Origin: Rhizomicrobium sp.
GTDB lineage: Bacteria; Pseudomonadota; Alphaproteobacteria; Micropepsales; Micropepsaceae
NCBI GenBank assembly: GCA_037200045.1
Contig: JBBCHM010000001.1
Span: 1,798,001-1,862,000 of the forward strand
Length of the DNA: 64,000 nucleotides
Reading direction: 5' to 3'
Of this stretch, positions 30,066 to 41,343 are shown one piece after another (position 1 is the stretch's first letter; every line of letters starts with the position of its first letter). A program made the translations under genes and the position numbers. The notes under the pieces were generated by a model. It had not been told where the DNA came from, searched no databases, and saw nothing but the letters and a program-made list of their open reading frames with translations.

Positions 30066-31330
30066 GCCGCCCGCAATTTGTAGCGCACCGGCAGGGTCTT
30101 CAAGCCGCTCACGAAGGTCGCCTGCACGCGCTTGGATTCGCCGGTCATCTCGATTGCGTCCAGGCGGCCAAGCAGTTCCTTGAAGAAGGCGCGGATCTCC
30201 ATCTTGGCGAGGTGCTGGCCGAGGCACAGATGCGCGCCATAGCCGAAGGCGACATGACGGTTGTTTTCGCGGTCGACGCGGAAGTCGAACGCGTCGGGCC
30301 ACACCTCCTCGTCGCGGTTGCCGGAGATGTAGAGAAGCTGCACCGCCTCGCCGGTCTTGATCGTCTTGCCGCGCAGGATATAGTCGTCGCCGACATTGGT
30401 GCGCATGAAATGCTGCACCGGCGTGGACCAGCGGATCATCTCATCGATCGCCGTGCCGAGCAGATCGGGATTGTCCTGAAGCTTCTTGAGCTGGTCGGGA
30501 TGCTCGATCAGCGCGCGCATGCCGCCGGCAATGGACGAACTGGTCGTGTCGTGGCCCGCCGTGGCCACGATGACGTAGTAGGACCCGGTCTCGATGGGCC
30601 CGAGCGGCGCGCCGTTCACCTGGCCGTTGGCGATGACGGATGCGAGATCCTCGCCGGGATGAGCGCGGCGCTCTTCCGTCATCTTGTTGAAGTACATGAA
30701 GAAGTCGGCGATGACGTTGGTGTTCGGATCGCGGTCCTTGCGCTGCATGTCCGGATCGCCACCGCCGAACAATTCCTGCGTCAGCTTGAGCATCAGGGGC
30801 TCGTCGCTCTCCGGCACGCCCAGGATCGACATGATGACATGCAGCGGATAGTAGACCGCGATGTCCTTGGCGAAGTCGCATTCCGGCCCGATCTCCATCA
30901 TGCGGTCGACATAGCGCTTGGCCAGTTCGTGGGTGCGCGCTTCGAGGTTCTTGCGCAGGTTCGGCGGCATGAACCAGGACTGGGCCAGCCCGCGATAGGC
31001 GCGGTGATCGGCGCCGTCCATGTCGATCAGGGTGCGGAAGGGCGAGACACGGCCGGTCTTGGGATCGGGCCCGCCCCACATCGCGGCCATGTCCTGCTCG
31101 GCCTGCTTGCTCGCCAGCACCGAGCGCGGCTCGTTGTGGAACTGGTCGTTCAGCTTCTCGATCTCGAGGATGTCGGCATGCTTGGTGAGCGCCCAGAACG
31201 GGCGAAATCCGTCCGGCTCGGTCCAGTGCACCGGATCGTTCTTGCGCAGATCGGCGAGCAGGCCATGGATTTTCTTATCGTCGCCGAAGACGGCGCTGGA
31301 AACGAGGTCGTTGTCGAGGGCGGTCGCCAT
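30062..31330 (-). CDS. Cytochrome P450
   Basis: A 422-residue soluble bacterial P450. The I-helix oxygen-activation motif AGHDTTSSS, the K-helix ExxR (DEMIRW), and the haem-binding loop FGYGAHLCLGQHLAKME with its Cys ligand are intact. The form resembles bacterial class I enzymes that use a ferredoxin, but no ferredoxin or reductase gene is next to it. The substrate is unknown. ATG 31330 is chosen over an ATG 27 bases upstream because AAGGA lies just before it. Confidence 0.9.
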   Translation of the reverse strand: MATALDNDLVSSAVFGDDKKIHGLLADLRKNDPVHWTEPDGFRPFWALTKHADILEIEKLNDQFHNEPRSVLASKQAEQDMAAMWGGPDPKTGRVSPFRTLIDMDGADHRAYRGLAQSWFMPPNLRKNLEARTHELAKRYVDRMMEIGPECDFAKDIAVYYPLHVIMSILGVPESDEPLMLKLTQELFGGGDPDMQRKDRDPNTNVIADFFMYFNKMTEERRAHPGEDLASVIANGQVNGAPLGPIETGSYYVIVATAGHDTTSSSIAGGMRALIEHPDQLKKLQDNPDLLGTAIDEMIRWSTPVQHFMRTNVGDDYILRGKTIKTGEAVQLLYISGNRDEEVWPDAFDFRVDRENNRHVAFGYGAHLCLGQHLAKMEIRAFFKELLGRLDAIEMTGESKRVQATFVSGLKTLPVRYKLRAA

Positions 31331-31403
31331 CGAAAAATCCTTCACGAAATTCGGCAAAGCTAACTGCGCCGATTTCCGCGACGGAAGTCAATTCCGTCCC
31401 ATT

Positions 31404-31527
31404 TGTCACGGCCCGCGACTGCGGGCCGCCCAGGTGACGCCCGTTCGGCCGATTCAGGTTATGCCGTGATCAACTTTCAACACCGGCAAGATTTCAACTG
31501 GATGGCCCGCAGTCGCGGGCCATGACA
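31404..31527. repeat. Paired palindromic REP-like element, copy 2
   Basis: Arms at 31404-31436 and 31495-31527 are near-exact inverted copies built on GGCCCGC/GCGGGCC, with TGTCA at one outer end and TGACA at the other. The spacer is about 58 bp. It lies in the gap between the P450 start and the 3' end of the PQQ dehydrogenase gene. Confidence 0.75.
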
Positions 31528-31538
31528 ACAAGGGAACG

Positions 31539-33455
31539 TCAATTCGGCAACGCGAACGCCAGTACCTGATCGCCGCGCTTGGTGTTCAGCTTGGAGTGGC
31601 CGCCGGCGGCGATGACGACGTATTGCCGGCCCTTCCAGACATAGGTCATCGGCGTCGCCTGGCCGCCAGCGGGAAGCCGCCCGCGCCACAGTTCCGCGCC
31701 GCTCTTCGCATCGAAGGCGCGCAGATAGTCGTCCATCGCGGCGCCGATGAAGACCAGGCCGCCGGCCGTGACCATCGGCCCGCCGAGATTGGGCGTGCCG
31801 GTCTTGCCGAGCAGATATTCGCTGAACGGCGCCATGTCTTCCGTCGTGCCGAGCGGCACCGACCACAGGATGCGGCCCGTATGCATGTCGATGGCGTGAA
31901 GCTGGCCCCAGGGCGGCGGATTGCACGGCATGCCGATGGGCGACAGCAGCATCTCGCGCATCATGCCGAACGGCGCGCCGTCGTTGGGCGAGACCTCCTT
32001 GTCGAAGAAGCGCTCGCGCGCCGCCTGGAATTGCTTCTGCTGGATCAGCGTCACCAGATGCATCGCGCTCGACGTGTTCACATAAACGACATCATGCGCC
32101 GCATCGAAAGCGAGGCCGCCCCAATTGGTGCCGCCGCCGGTGAAGGGATAGAGGATCGTGCCCTGCGTCGAGGGCGGGGTGTAGAGCCCGTCATGGCGCG
32201 CGCCGGCGATTCTGTCACGGCACGCCCCGCGATCCCAGAAGGTCAGGCCGAAGGCGTCGTCCGGCGAGATGCGGTTGGGCGCCAGCGGCCCGGGCGCGAT
32301 GGGAAAAGGCTGCGTCGGCGACAGGTGCTCGCCCGGCACGCCGCCCTGCGGCACGGCACGCTCCACGACCGGGATCACCGGCGCGCCGGTGTCGCGGTTC
32401 ACGGTGAACAGCAGGCCCTGCTTGGTCGGCTGCAGCACGGCGGCGACGGTCTTGCCGTTATAAGTCACGGTGCCGAGCGTCGGCTGGGCCGGGATGTCGT
32501 AGTCCCACACATCGTGATGCGTGGTCTGGAACGACCAGGCGACGCTGCCGTCGGCGACATGCAGTGCGACGATGGAATTGGCGTATTTGCCCGCGCCGGC
32601 GCGCAAGCCGCCGAAGAAATCGGGGCTGGCGCTCGACACCGGAAGGATCACCAGGCCGCGCGCCTCGTCGACGCTCATCGGCGCCCAGACATTGGCGGCA
32701 CCGCCGCGGAAGGGCGGCTTCTGGTCGGACAGCGGATCGAAGCTCCATTTGAGCGCCCCGGTCACGGCGTCGAAGGCATGCACCGTGCCGCGCAATTCGT
32801 CGACCTTCTGGTTGTCGTCGATCGCCGAACCGACGATGACGAGGCCGTGCGTCACCACCGGCGCCGAGGTCGTGTGGATGCGGCCGAAGCGCTTGGTCCT
32901 GCCCTCGCGCTGCTCGCCGGGCGGGATCACGACGGTGCCACCGCCGCCGAAGCCGGCGCAGGGCCTGCCGCTCGCGGCGTCCAGCGCGATCAGGCGGCGG
33001 TCGGCGGTGTTGAGATAGATGCGCGCGGCGCAGGCGCTGCCCGGCGCGGCGAGATTGCTCGCATAGGCGACGCCGCGGCAGATGTAGTCGTTGGGATAGC
33101 GGATGTCGTCGTTCAGCCTGGGATCGAAGCGCCAGAGCTGCCGGCCGGTGCCGGGATCGAGCGCGCTGACCTCGTTGAACGGCGAACAGACATAGAGCCG
33201 GCCGTCGGCCAGGATCGGGGTGTTCTCGAACGAGGCGCGCTTCATCGCGCCGGCATGGCGGACCATGTCGCCGGTGGAATAGCTCCAGGCGACGGCGAGG
33301 GTCGCGACATTGGCCGGGGTGATCTGGCGGGCCGCGGAATAGCGCTGGCCGCCTTCGTCGCCGCCATAGGCCGGCCAGCCCGGCTCCCCGCCATGGGCCA
33401 GGCCGGGAAGGATGGCCAGGGCCGCGACCGCCGCACCGATAAGGACACTGCGCAT
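31539..33455 (-). CDS. PQQ-dependent dehydrogenase (quinoprotein)
   Basis: A 638-residue periplasmic quinoprotein with a signal peptide (about residues 1-22) and an eight-bladed propeller. Family blocks are WPAYGGDEGGQRYS at the N-terminus, HHDVWDYDIPAQPTL, and RLPAGGQATPMTYVWKGRQY at the C-terminus. This layout is that of the PQQ domain of glucose/quinate dehydrogenases, but the N-terminal membrane helices of Gcd are missing, so it is soluble. A haem domain is absent. The sugar or alcohol substrate is unknown. No pqq synthesis genes are visible. Confidence 0.85.
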   Translation of the reverse strand: MRSVLIGAAVAALAILPGLAHGGEPGWPAYGGDEGGQRYSAARQITPANVATLAVAWSYSTGDMVRHAGAMKRASFENTPILADGRLYVCSPFNEVSALDPGTGRQLWRFDPRLNDDIRYPNDYICRGVAYASNLAAPGSACAARIYLNTADRRLIALDAASGRPCAGFGGGGTVVIPPGEQREGRTKRFGRIHTTSAPVVTHGLVIVGSAIDDNQKVDELRGTVHAFDAVTGALKWSFDPLSDQKPPFRGGAANVWAPMSVDEARGLVILPVSSASPDFFGGLRAGAGKYANSIVALHVADGSVAWSFQTTHHDVWDYDIPAQPTLGTVTYNGKTVAAVLQPTKQGLLFTVNRDTGAPVIPVVERAVPQGGVPGEHLSPTQPFPIAPGPLAPNRISPDDAFGLTFWDRGACRDRIAGARHDGLYTPPSTQGTILYPFTGGGTNWGGLAFDAAHDVVYVNTSSAMHLVTLIQQKQFQAARERFFDKEVSPNDGAPFGMMREMLLSPIGMPCNPPPWGQLHAIDMHTGRILWSVPLGTTEDMAPFSEYLLGKTGTPNLGGPMVTAGGLVFIGAAMDDYLRAFDAKSGAELWRGRLPAGGQATPMTYVWKGRQYVVIAAGGHSKLNTKRGDQVLAFALPN

Positions 33456-33499
33456 TTTCCGCTCTCCGCTCTGCCGGCCCGACGGCCTATAGTGGCTTC

Positions 33500-34420
33500 A
33501 TGTCAGGTTCCGATGCCCCTCAATCTGGTTCGCTAGGCCCCGCCGGAAAAGAGGCGCGGGGCCGGACGCGCCGGATTGGTGATATCTGGCAAGGGCTTGG
33601 GATAAGCGGCGACAAATCCGGGACGGACGGAGACGGCTGGAGGGCCTTCCTCTACGGGTTCGGCGCCATGGCGACCGTGGTCGGGGCGGTCAACATCATC
33701 AACGTCATCACCATGGGCCATGAGCGGCCGCAATACGGCCTGGCCGGGCCGATCGTGTGGGAGGGATCGAGCTGGATCACCTTCAACCTGTTCGTCTGGA
33801 TCCCCTGGCTGGCGCTGCGCCTGGTGCCGCTGGGCAGCCGGCCGCGCTGGCGCGTGCCGCTGGTGCATGCCGCAGGGGCGGTGGCGTTCTCGTTCTGCCA
33901 TGTCGCCGGCTTCGTGGCGCTGCGGGAACTTGTCTATGCGGCGTGGGGAGAACGCTATGAGTTCGGGCCGTTCGGGCTGCATTTCACCTATGAGCTTGGC
34001 AAGGACGTGTTCGGCTATGCGCTGGCCGTCGCGGCCTTCACGATCGCGGGCTTCATCGTGGAACATACGGCGCCGCGCCCGGCCGGCGGGAGCGACGCGG
34101 CCTATTCCATCCGCGACGGCGCGCGCATCCTGCGCGTGCCGATCGCCGATATCCTGGCGATCAGTTCGGCGGGGAACTATGTCGAGTTCGTGCTGCGCGA
34201 CGGCCGCAAGCCGCTGATGCGCTCGGCGCTGAGCGGGATCGAGCTGGAATTCGCGCCTTACGGCTTCGTGCGGGTGCACCGCTCCTGGCTGGTCAATCCG
34301 GCGCGCATGACGGCGCTCAAGCCCGAGGGCTCGGGCGACTACACGGTCGAGCTGGGCGCGCTCAGCGTGCCGCTGTCGCGGCGGTTTCCCGAAGCGCTCG
34401 CGCGCTTGCGCGCGGCTTAA
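33500..34420 (+). CDS. LytTR DNA-binding regulator with membrane-spanning N-terminal part
   Basis: A 306-residue protein with about four membrane helices (residues 45-200) and a C-terminal LytTR DNA-binding domain (RILRVPIADILAISSAGNYV through YGFVRVHRSWLVNPARM). Membrane-tethered LytTR proteins act as one-component sensors and regulators. The start at 33500 gives an N-terminal charged tail of about 45 residues. It is divergent from the PQQ dehydrogenase gene, which is a plausible target. Confidence 0.85.
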   Translation: MSGSDAPQSGSLGPAGKEARGRTRRIGDIWQGLGISGDKSGTDGDGWRAFLYGFGAMATVVGAVNIINVITMGHERPQYGLAGPIVWEGSSWITFNLFVWIPWLALRLVPLGSRPRWRVPLVHAAGAVAFSFCHVAGFVALRELVYAAWGERYEFGPFGLHFTYELGKDVFGYALAVAAFTIAGFIVEHTAPRPAGGSDAAYSIRDGARILRVPIADILAISSAGNYVEFVLRDGRKPLMRSALSGIELEFAPYGFVRVHRSWLVNPARMTALKPEGSGDYTVELGALSVPLSRRFPEALARLRAA

Positions 34421-34447
34421 TCAACCCGAAGCTGCGCGCGGCGTGGC

Positions 34448-34768
34448 TCAGGATTCCTTCAGGATCTGCTCGGCGGCGGTATCGAGCAGCTCGGCCATCT
34501 TGTGGCGGATGGCGTGGTCGGAGACCTTGGCGGCATCGAGATCGCCGCGCACCTTGCGGTAGACGTCTTCCTCGCCCGGCTCCTCGAAATCGGCGACCAC
34601 GACTTCCTTGGCATAGGCGTCGGCGTCGGTGCCGGTCTTGCCCAGTTCGCCGGCCGCCCACAGGCCCAGGAGCTTGTTGCGGCGGGCGATGATCTTGAAC
34701 TGCTTTTCGGCGTCGTGGGCCCATTTGCCCTCAAAACCCTTGCGGCGATCCTCGAACGATCCGCTCAT
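34448..34768 (-). CDS. DUF1476 protein, F1-ATPase inhibitor zeta-like
   Basis: A 106-residue helical protein starting FEDRRKGFEGKWAHDAE, the DUF1476 family. The Paracoccus member is the zeta subunit that inhibits the F1F0-ATPase. The N-terminal inhibitory helix is intact. In alphaproteobacteria it is commonly found divergent from purC, as here. Confidence 0.9.
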   Translation of the reverse strand: MSGSFEDRRKGFEGKWAHDAEKQFKIIARRNKLLGLWAAGELGKTGTDADAYAKEVVVADFEEPGEEDVYRKVRGDLDAAKVSDHAIRHKMAELLDTAAEQILKES

Positions 34769-34963
34769 GTCCTAACCCCTTGAATTGGAAAGATTTACCA
34801 AGCGCGCGCCGGCGTCCGGCCCGCACTTTAGCGCAAGCTTGTGGACAGCGCAGAGATAGGGGCGTATGCGCGCTTTCGCAACGTTGCCGCAGCCGGACGC
34901 GGTGGGTATTTTGCCGCTCCGACGGCCCCACGTTTCGCGTCATTGGCGGATTAAGGACACAAA

Positions 34964-35728
34964 ATGAAACGCCGGCGCATGATCTATGAGGGCAAGGCCA
35001 AGATCCTCTATGAGGGCCCCGAGCCCGGCACGCTGATCCAGTATTTCAAGGACGACACCACCGCGTTCGACGCCACCAAGAAGGCGGTGCTCGACGGCAA
35101 GGGCATCCTCAACAACCGCATCAGCGAATATCTGATGACGCAGCTCAATGCGATCGGCGTGCCGACGCATTTTGTGAAGCGCCTGAACATGCGCGAGCAG
35201 CTCATCAAGGAAGTCGAGATCATCCCGCTCGAGGTCATCGTGCGCAACGTGGCGGCGGGATCGCTGTCCAAGCGGCTGGGCATCGAGGAGGGCACGGTGC
35301 TGCCGCGCTCGATCATCGAATATTGCTACAAGAACGACGCGCTGCACGATCCGCTGGTCAGCGAGGAGCACATCACGGCGTTCGGCTGGGCCAGCCCGCA
35401 GGACCTGGACGACATCGTCAACCTCACCATCCGGATCAACGATTTCCTCTCCGGCCTGTTTTTGGGCGTCGGCATCAAGCTGGTCGACTTCAAGGTCGAG
35501 TTCGGGCGGCTGTGGGAGAACGACTATATGCGCATCGTGCTGGCCGACGAGATCAGCCCCGATTCGTGCCGGCTGTGGGACGTGACCAGCAACGAGAAGA
35601 TGGACAAGGACCGCTTTCGCCGCGATCTCGGCGGCGTGGTCGAGGCCTATTCCGAAGTCGCCCGCCGGCTCGGCATCATGCCGGAATCGGTGCAGGGCGA
35701 AAGCAAGGGACCGCAGCTTGTTCGTTAG
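34964..35728 (+). CDS. purC: Phosphoribosylaminoimidazole-succinocarboxamide synthase
   Basis: A 254-residue enzyme of purine synthesis that joins CAIR and aspartate using ATP. The N-terminal [19 protein letters not shown] and the internal signature blocks ([19 protein letters not shown]) are present. AAGGA lies eight bases before the ATG. It heads the purC-purS-purQ-purL run. Confidence 0.97.
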   Translation: MKRRRMIYEGKAKILYEGPEPGTLIQYFKDDTTAFDATKKAVLDGKGILNNRISEYLMTQLNAIGVPTHFVKRLNMREQLIKEVEIIPLEVIVRNVAAGSLSKRLGIEEGTVLPRSIIEYCYKNDALHDPLVSEEHITAFGWASPQDLDDIVNLTIRINDFLSGLFLGVGIKLVDFKVEFGRLWENDYMRIVLADEISPDSCRLWDVTSNEKMDKDRFRRDLGGVVEAYSEVARRLGIMPESVQGESKGPQLVR

Positions 35729-35737
35729 TGGAAGTGA

Positions 35738-35986
35738 ATGGCGATGAAGGCCCGCGTATTCGTCACCCTGAAGACCGGCGTGCTCGACCCCCAGGGCAAG
35801 GCGATCGGACACGCGCTGAACGGGCTGGGCTTCGGCGCGGTCGGCGAAGTGCGGCAGGGCAAGGTGATCGACCTCGAACTCGCGGAGACGGACGCGGCGA
35901 AGGCCAAGGCCGATTTGAAGGCGATGTGCGAGAAGCTGCTCGCCAACACCGTGATCGAGAAATACGAGATCGAGTTGAAGGGATGA
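35738..35986 (+). CDS. purS: Phosphoribosylformylglycinamidine synthase subunit PurS
   Basis: An 82-residue small subunit that docks PurQ to PurL in FGAM synthase of purine synthesis. The family pattern VTLKTGVLDPQGKAIGHAL and the C-terminal EKYEIEL are present. An alternative start is the second ATG two codons in. It lies 9 bp after purC and is split from purQ by a REP-like element. Confidence 0.94.
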   Translation: MAMKARVFVTLKTGVLDPQGKAIGHALNGLGFGAVGEVRQGKVIDLELAETDAAKAKADLKAMCEKLLANTVIEKYEIELKG

Positions 35987-35997
35987 TAACCCCCACT

Positions 35998-36127
35998 TGT
36001 CATGGCCCGCGAATGCGGGCCAACCAGGTGAAAACGATCCGGCGCCCGTTTTGTGCGCGAAATCTCTCTCGCGCTTTCGCCAGTGCGCAATGTCCAACTG
36101 GATGGCCCGCAGTCGCGGGCCATGACA
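35998..36127. repeat. Paired palindromic REP-like element, copy 3
   Basis: Arms at 35998-36030 and 36095-36127, inverted copies built on TGGCCCGC/GCGGGCCA with TGTCA and TGACA outer ends and a 64-bp spacer. It sits between purS and purQ inside an apparent operon, where transcribed RNA would fold into two hairpins. The right arm is identical over its core to the right arm of copy 2. Confidence 0.75.
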
Positions 36128-36149
36128 GTTTGGGTGTGGAGGCATCGAA

Positions 36150-36814
36150 ATGAAATCCGCCGTCGTCGTCTTCCCCGCCTCCAATTGCGACCGCGATGCG
36201 CAGGTCGCGCTCAAGCAGATGACGGGCCAGGACCCGCACATGGTCTGGCACCAGGACAGCGAATTGCCCGATGTCGATCTCGTCGTGCTGCCCGGCGGGT
36301 TCTCTTATGGCGACTACCTTCGTTGCGGTGCGATGGCGAGCCAGTCGGCGGTGATGCGCGCGGTCAAGGAGCATGCGGATCGCGGCGGCGCGGTGCTCGG
36401 CATCTGCAACGGCTTCCAGGTGCTGACCGAGAGCCATCTGCTGCCCGGCGCGCTGATGCGCAATGCCGGCCTGAAATTCGTCTGCCGGCCAGTGGCGCTG
36501 GAGGTCGACGAAACCCAATCGGCGTTCACGCGCAAATACGAGAAGGGCCAGCGCGTCAGCTTTCCCGTAGCGCATGGCGAAGGCAATTACGTCGCCGACG
36601 AGGAGACGCTGAACCGGCTGGAAGGCGAAGGCCGCGTCGTGTTCCGCTATGCGGAGGGCGACAATCCCAACGGCTCGGCGCGCAACATCGCCGGCATCCT
36701 CTCCGAGAAACGCAACGTGCTGGGCCTGATGCCGCATCCCGAGCGGACGGTCGATCCCCTGCTCGGCGGCACCGACGGGCGTGCGCTGTTCGAGAGCCTG
36801 ATCGAAACCCTGTC

Positions 36815-36818
<4 letters not shown>
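36150..36818 (+). CDS. purQ: Phosphoribosylformylglycinamidine synthase subunit PurQ
   Basis: A 222-residue glutamine amidotransferase subunit of FGAM synthase. The class I triad is visible: the nucleophile Cys in GICNGFQVL, and His and Glu in PHPER near the C-terminus. The start has GGAGG at good distance. Its stop overlaps the purL start by 4 bp. Confidence 0.97.
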
Positions 36819-39019
<2,201 letters not shown>

Positions 39020-39028
39020 GATGTCGTC

Positions 39029-39262
39029 ATGGGCATGAAAGCCGCCGAAATCGAGACATTTATCAAGGAGGCGTTTCCCGACGCGGACGTAACGATGACC
39101 GACCTTGCCGGCGACGACAATCACTGGGCCGCGGTCGTGGCCTCCTCTGCCTTCAAGGGCAAGACCCGGGTGCAGCAGCACCAGATGGTCTATGCCGCGC
39201 TCAAGGGCAACATGGGCGGCGTGCTGCACGCGCTGCAATTGACGACGCAGGCAAAAGACTGA
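39029..39262 (+). CDS. BolA family protein
   Basis: A 77-residue BolA-like protein with the class II type K-homology fold (FPDADVTMTDLAGDDNHWAAVV, HQMVYAALKGNM). Family members pair with CGFS monothiol glutaredoxins for iron-sulfur trafficking. The matching glutaredoxin gene is 1.75 kb downstream, separated by two genes. It starts 9 bp after purL. Confidence 0.9.
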   Translation: MGMKAAEIETFIKEAFPDADVTMTDLAGDDNHWAAVVASSAFKGKTRVQQHQMVYAALKGNMGGVLHALQLTTQAKD

Positions 39263-39328
39263 AGAGTCGCCCAAGGCTAGCGTGTTGCGTGTGGCGGCCA
39301 CCCGACACTGCAACACGGAGCGGTTCTG

Positions 39329-39955
39329 ATGCCGAAGAAGATCATCATCCTGCGTCATGGCGAAAAGCACGACGCCTATCAGCTCTGTTCGACCGGCGTG
39401 GAGCGCTCGCTGGCGCTGGAGGCGCAATATCTCGGCAAGAACGCGACCAACGCGGGCGAGCTCTTCAAGCATGGCGAGGTGCCGGCCGCGTTCTTCGCCA
39501 TCACCCTGCACACGATCGAACTCGCCAGCCCGTCGGCGCAGAGCTGGAACCTGCCGCTGATCGCCTATTCGGCGGTGCCCGCCGGCAGCAGCCCGTGGAG
39601 CGATTCCGACGCGGTGCTCGACGCACGCACCGTGCAGGCCGCGGCGGACGTTCTCAGTTCCGCCTGGGACGACAAGGTCGTGGTGATGGTGTGGGAGCAC
39701 AAGCACATTGCCGACAAGAAGCTCAACAAACAGAAGGTGACGCTATACAGCCTGCTCGGGCTGGATACGCTCGGGAGCGACGTGCCGGACAAATGGGAAG
39801 GCGCCAACTACGATTTCTTCTGGGTCGTGGACTATGACGGCAAGTCGCCGACCAAGTTCCGCAGCGTGCTGCAAACCTATACGGCGCCCTATGCCGACTT
39901 GCCGCAGAACGCCTGGGGCGTCGCCGCGACGCTGCCGTCGGATTGCCAGTCCTAG
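39329..39955 (+). CDS. Histidine phosphatase-like protein
   Basis: A 208-residue protein opening with KIIILRHGEKHD, the RHG motif of the histidine phosphatase (phosphoglycerate mutase-like) fold. A second core His is likely in VWEHKHIADKK. The middle part is not typical of characterised members, so the substrate is unknown. It is inserted between bolA and grxD. Confidence 0.7.
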   Translation: MPKKIIILRHGEKHDAYQLCSTGVERSLALEAQYLGKNATNAGELFKHGEVPAAFFAITLHTIELASPSAQSWNLPLIAYSAVPAGSSPWSDSDAVLDARTVQAAADVLSSAWDDKVVVMVWEHKHIADKKLNKQKVTLYSLLGLDTLGSDVPDKWEGANYDFFWVVDYDGKSPTKFRSVLQTYTAPYADLPQNAWGVAATLPSDCQS

Positions 39956-40953
39956 ACGACGTCGCCCCATTCCGCCTTGCGCACCGCGGCGAACGTGTTC
40001 TTGTCGCGCTTGGTGACGAATCGGCTCTCCAGACCGGAGGGCGCGCAAAGCTTCAATTCGATTCCCGGTTTTGAATCCTTCGGCGGCGCCAGGACGCGTG
40101 CCTTGTCGTCGAAGGCAGAGCGGCGCGTGCGGCTGACGGCGAGCCAGGAATAGCGTTCGTCCTCGTAAGGCACGGAGGCCCCCTTGGCATGCATGTGGTC
40201 GCGCGAGCGCGGCAGGCGCTGCGAGAAATGGCACCAGTCCGGCGCAACGATGGGACAGGCATTGGCATGGGTGCAGGGACCGAGCACCTGGGCGCCGCCC
40301 GCGATCAATACGTCGCGCGCGGCGCGGATGCGGGCGAAGCCGTCCGGTGTGCCGGGCTCGACCAGGACCAGCACGTCGTTCGCGGCGGCGTATAGCCGCT
40401 CGACGACGGCGCGCTGCGCGGCGGTGGGAATTTCCGCCAGCACGAAACCCGCGACGACGAGATCGGCCTTCGGAAGATCGTCGCGGCGAAGATCGCGCGA
40501 CAGGAACTCCGCGTCAGCCGCCGGCGAAAGCTTTCGCGCCAAGGCGAGGAAATGCGGATTGGAATCGGTTAGCGTCAGGCGCGCGATGGCCGGCCAGACC
40601 TCCCGCGCGGCCCAGCTCGCGGTCGCGGGACCCGCCCCCACATCCAGTAGGGAATTGGGCGCAAAATCGGATACCGCGGCGTGGGTATCGTTCAGCACGG
40701 CAAGCACGACCGCATAGGTCGCCGGCAACCGCGCAACCACATAAGCGAGCGTGTCCAATTCCTCCGCCACCGCGAGGGCCGAGCCGGAACCGCCGCGATA
40801 GAGCTTCGAGATCGCCTGCGCGCGCGCCGCCAAATCCTTGCGCGAGACGCCTTCGAGCAAGGCGTCCATCGCATCCCGCAGGCGTGCCGGAAGGGCCGGA
40901 TTCACGGGCGTTTCCGCGGCTCTGCGGGCGCAAACCTTGACGCATTGCAGCAT
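39952..40953 (-). CDS. Rsm22-like small ribosomal subunit methyltransferase-fold protein
   Basis: A 333-residue protein with a Rossmann methyltransferase fold (LLDVGAGPATASWA) and the Rsm22 pattern GPCTHANACPIVAPDWCHFS. Three Cys spaced C-x5-C-x7-C and a fourth about 62 residues on match the iron-sulfur cluster Cys pattern I recall for mitochondrial METTL17/Rsm22. In mitochondria this protein assists small-subunit ribosome assembly. A role in ribosome assembly here is inferred. It is opposite in direction to its neighbours and its end overlaps the phosphatase gene by 4 bp. Confidence 0.85.
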   Translation of the reverse strand: MLQCVKVCARRAAETPVNPALPARLRDAMDALLEGVSRKDLAARAQAISKLYRGGSGSALAVAEELDTLAYVVARLPATYAVVLAVLNDTHAAVSDFAPNSLLDVGAGPATASWAAREVWPAIARLTLTDSNPHFLALARKLSPAADAEFLSRDLRRDDLPKADLVVAGFVLAEIPTAAQRAVVERLYAAANDVLVLVEPGTPDGFARIRAARDVLIAGGAQVLGPCTHANACPIVAPDWCHFSQRLPRSRDHMHAKGASVPYEDERYSWLAVSRTRRSAFDDKARVLAPPKDSKPGIELKLCAPSGLESRFVTKRDKNTFAAVRKAEWGDVV

Positions 40954-41010
40954 CGGGCATACATGGGAAGCGACCGATCAAACCGAGGGCGCCTCGCGGC
41001 GCGGCACCAG

Positions 41011-41343
41011 ATGAGCGACATCCGCCAGCGTATCGACGCCGAAGTCAAAGCCAATCCCGTCATCCTCTTCATGAAGGGCACGCCCGTTTTTCCGCAATGC
41101 GGATTTTCGGCCGCGACGGTGCAGATTCTCTCGCATCTCGGCGTGAAGTTCAAAGCGATCGACGTCCTCAAGGATCCGGAGATCCGCCAGGGCATCAAGG
41201 AATACTCCGACTGGCCGACGATCCCGCAGCTCTATGTGAAGGGCCAGTTCGTCGGCGGCGCCGATATCGTGCGCGAGATGTTCGAGAACGAAGAACTCGG
41301 CGCCTTCTTCGCCGAGCAGGGCATCGCGCTCGAAACCGCCTAA
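41011..41343 (+). CDS. grxD: Monothiol glutaredoxin Grx4-type
   Basis: A 110-residue CGFS monothiol glutaredoxin (PVFPQCGFSA) that binds and transfers 2Fe-2S clusters with glutathione. The TIPQLYVKGQFVGGADI block binds glutathione. Its usual partner is BolA, encoded nearby at 39029. The ATG is used because the upstream frame runs antisense to rsm22. Confidence 0.95.
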   Translation: MSDIRQRIDAEVKANPVILFMKGTPVFPQCGFSAATVQILSHLGVKFKAIDVLKDPEIRQGIKEYSDWPTIPQLYVKGQFVGGADIVREMFENEELGAFFAEQGIALETA

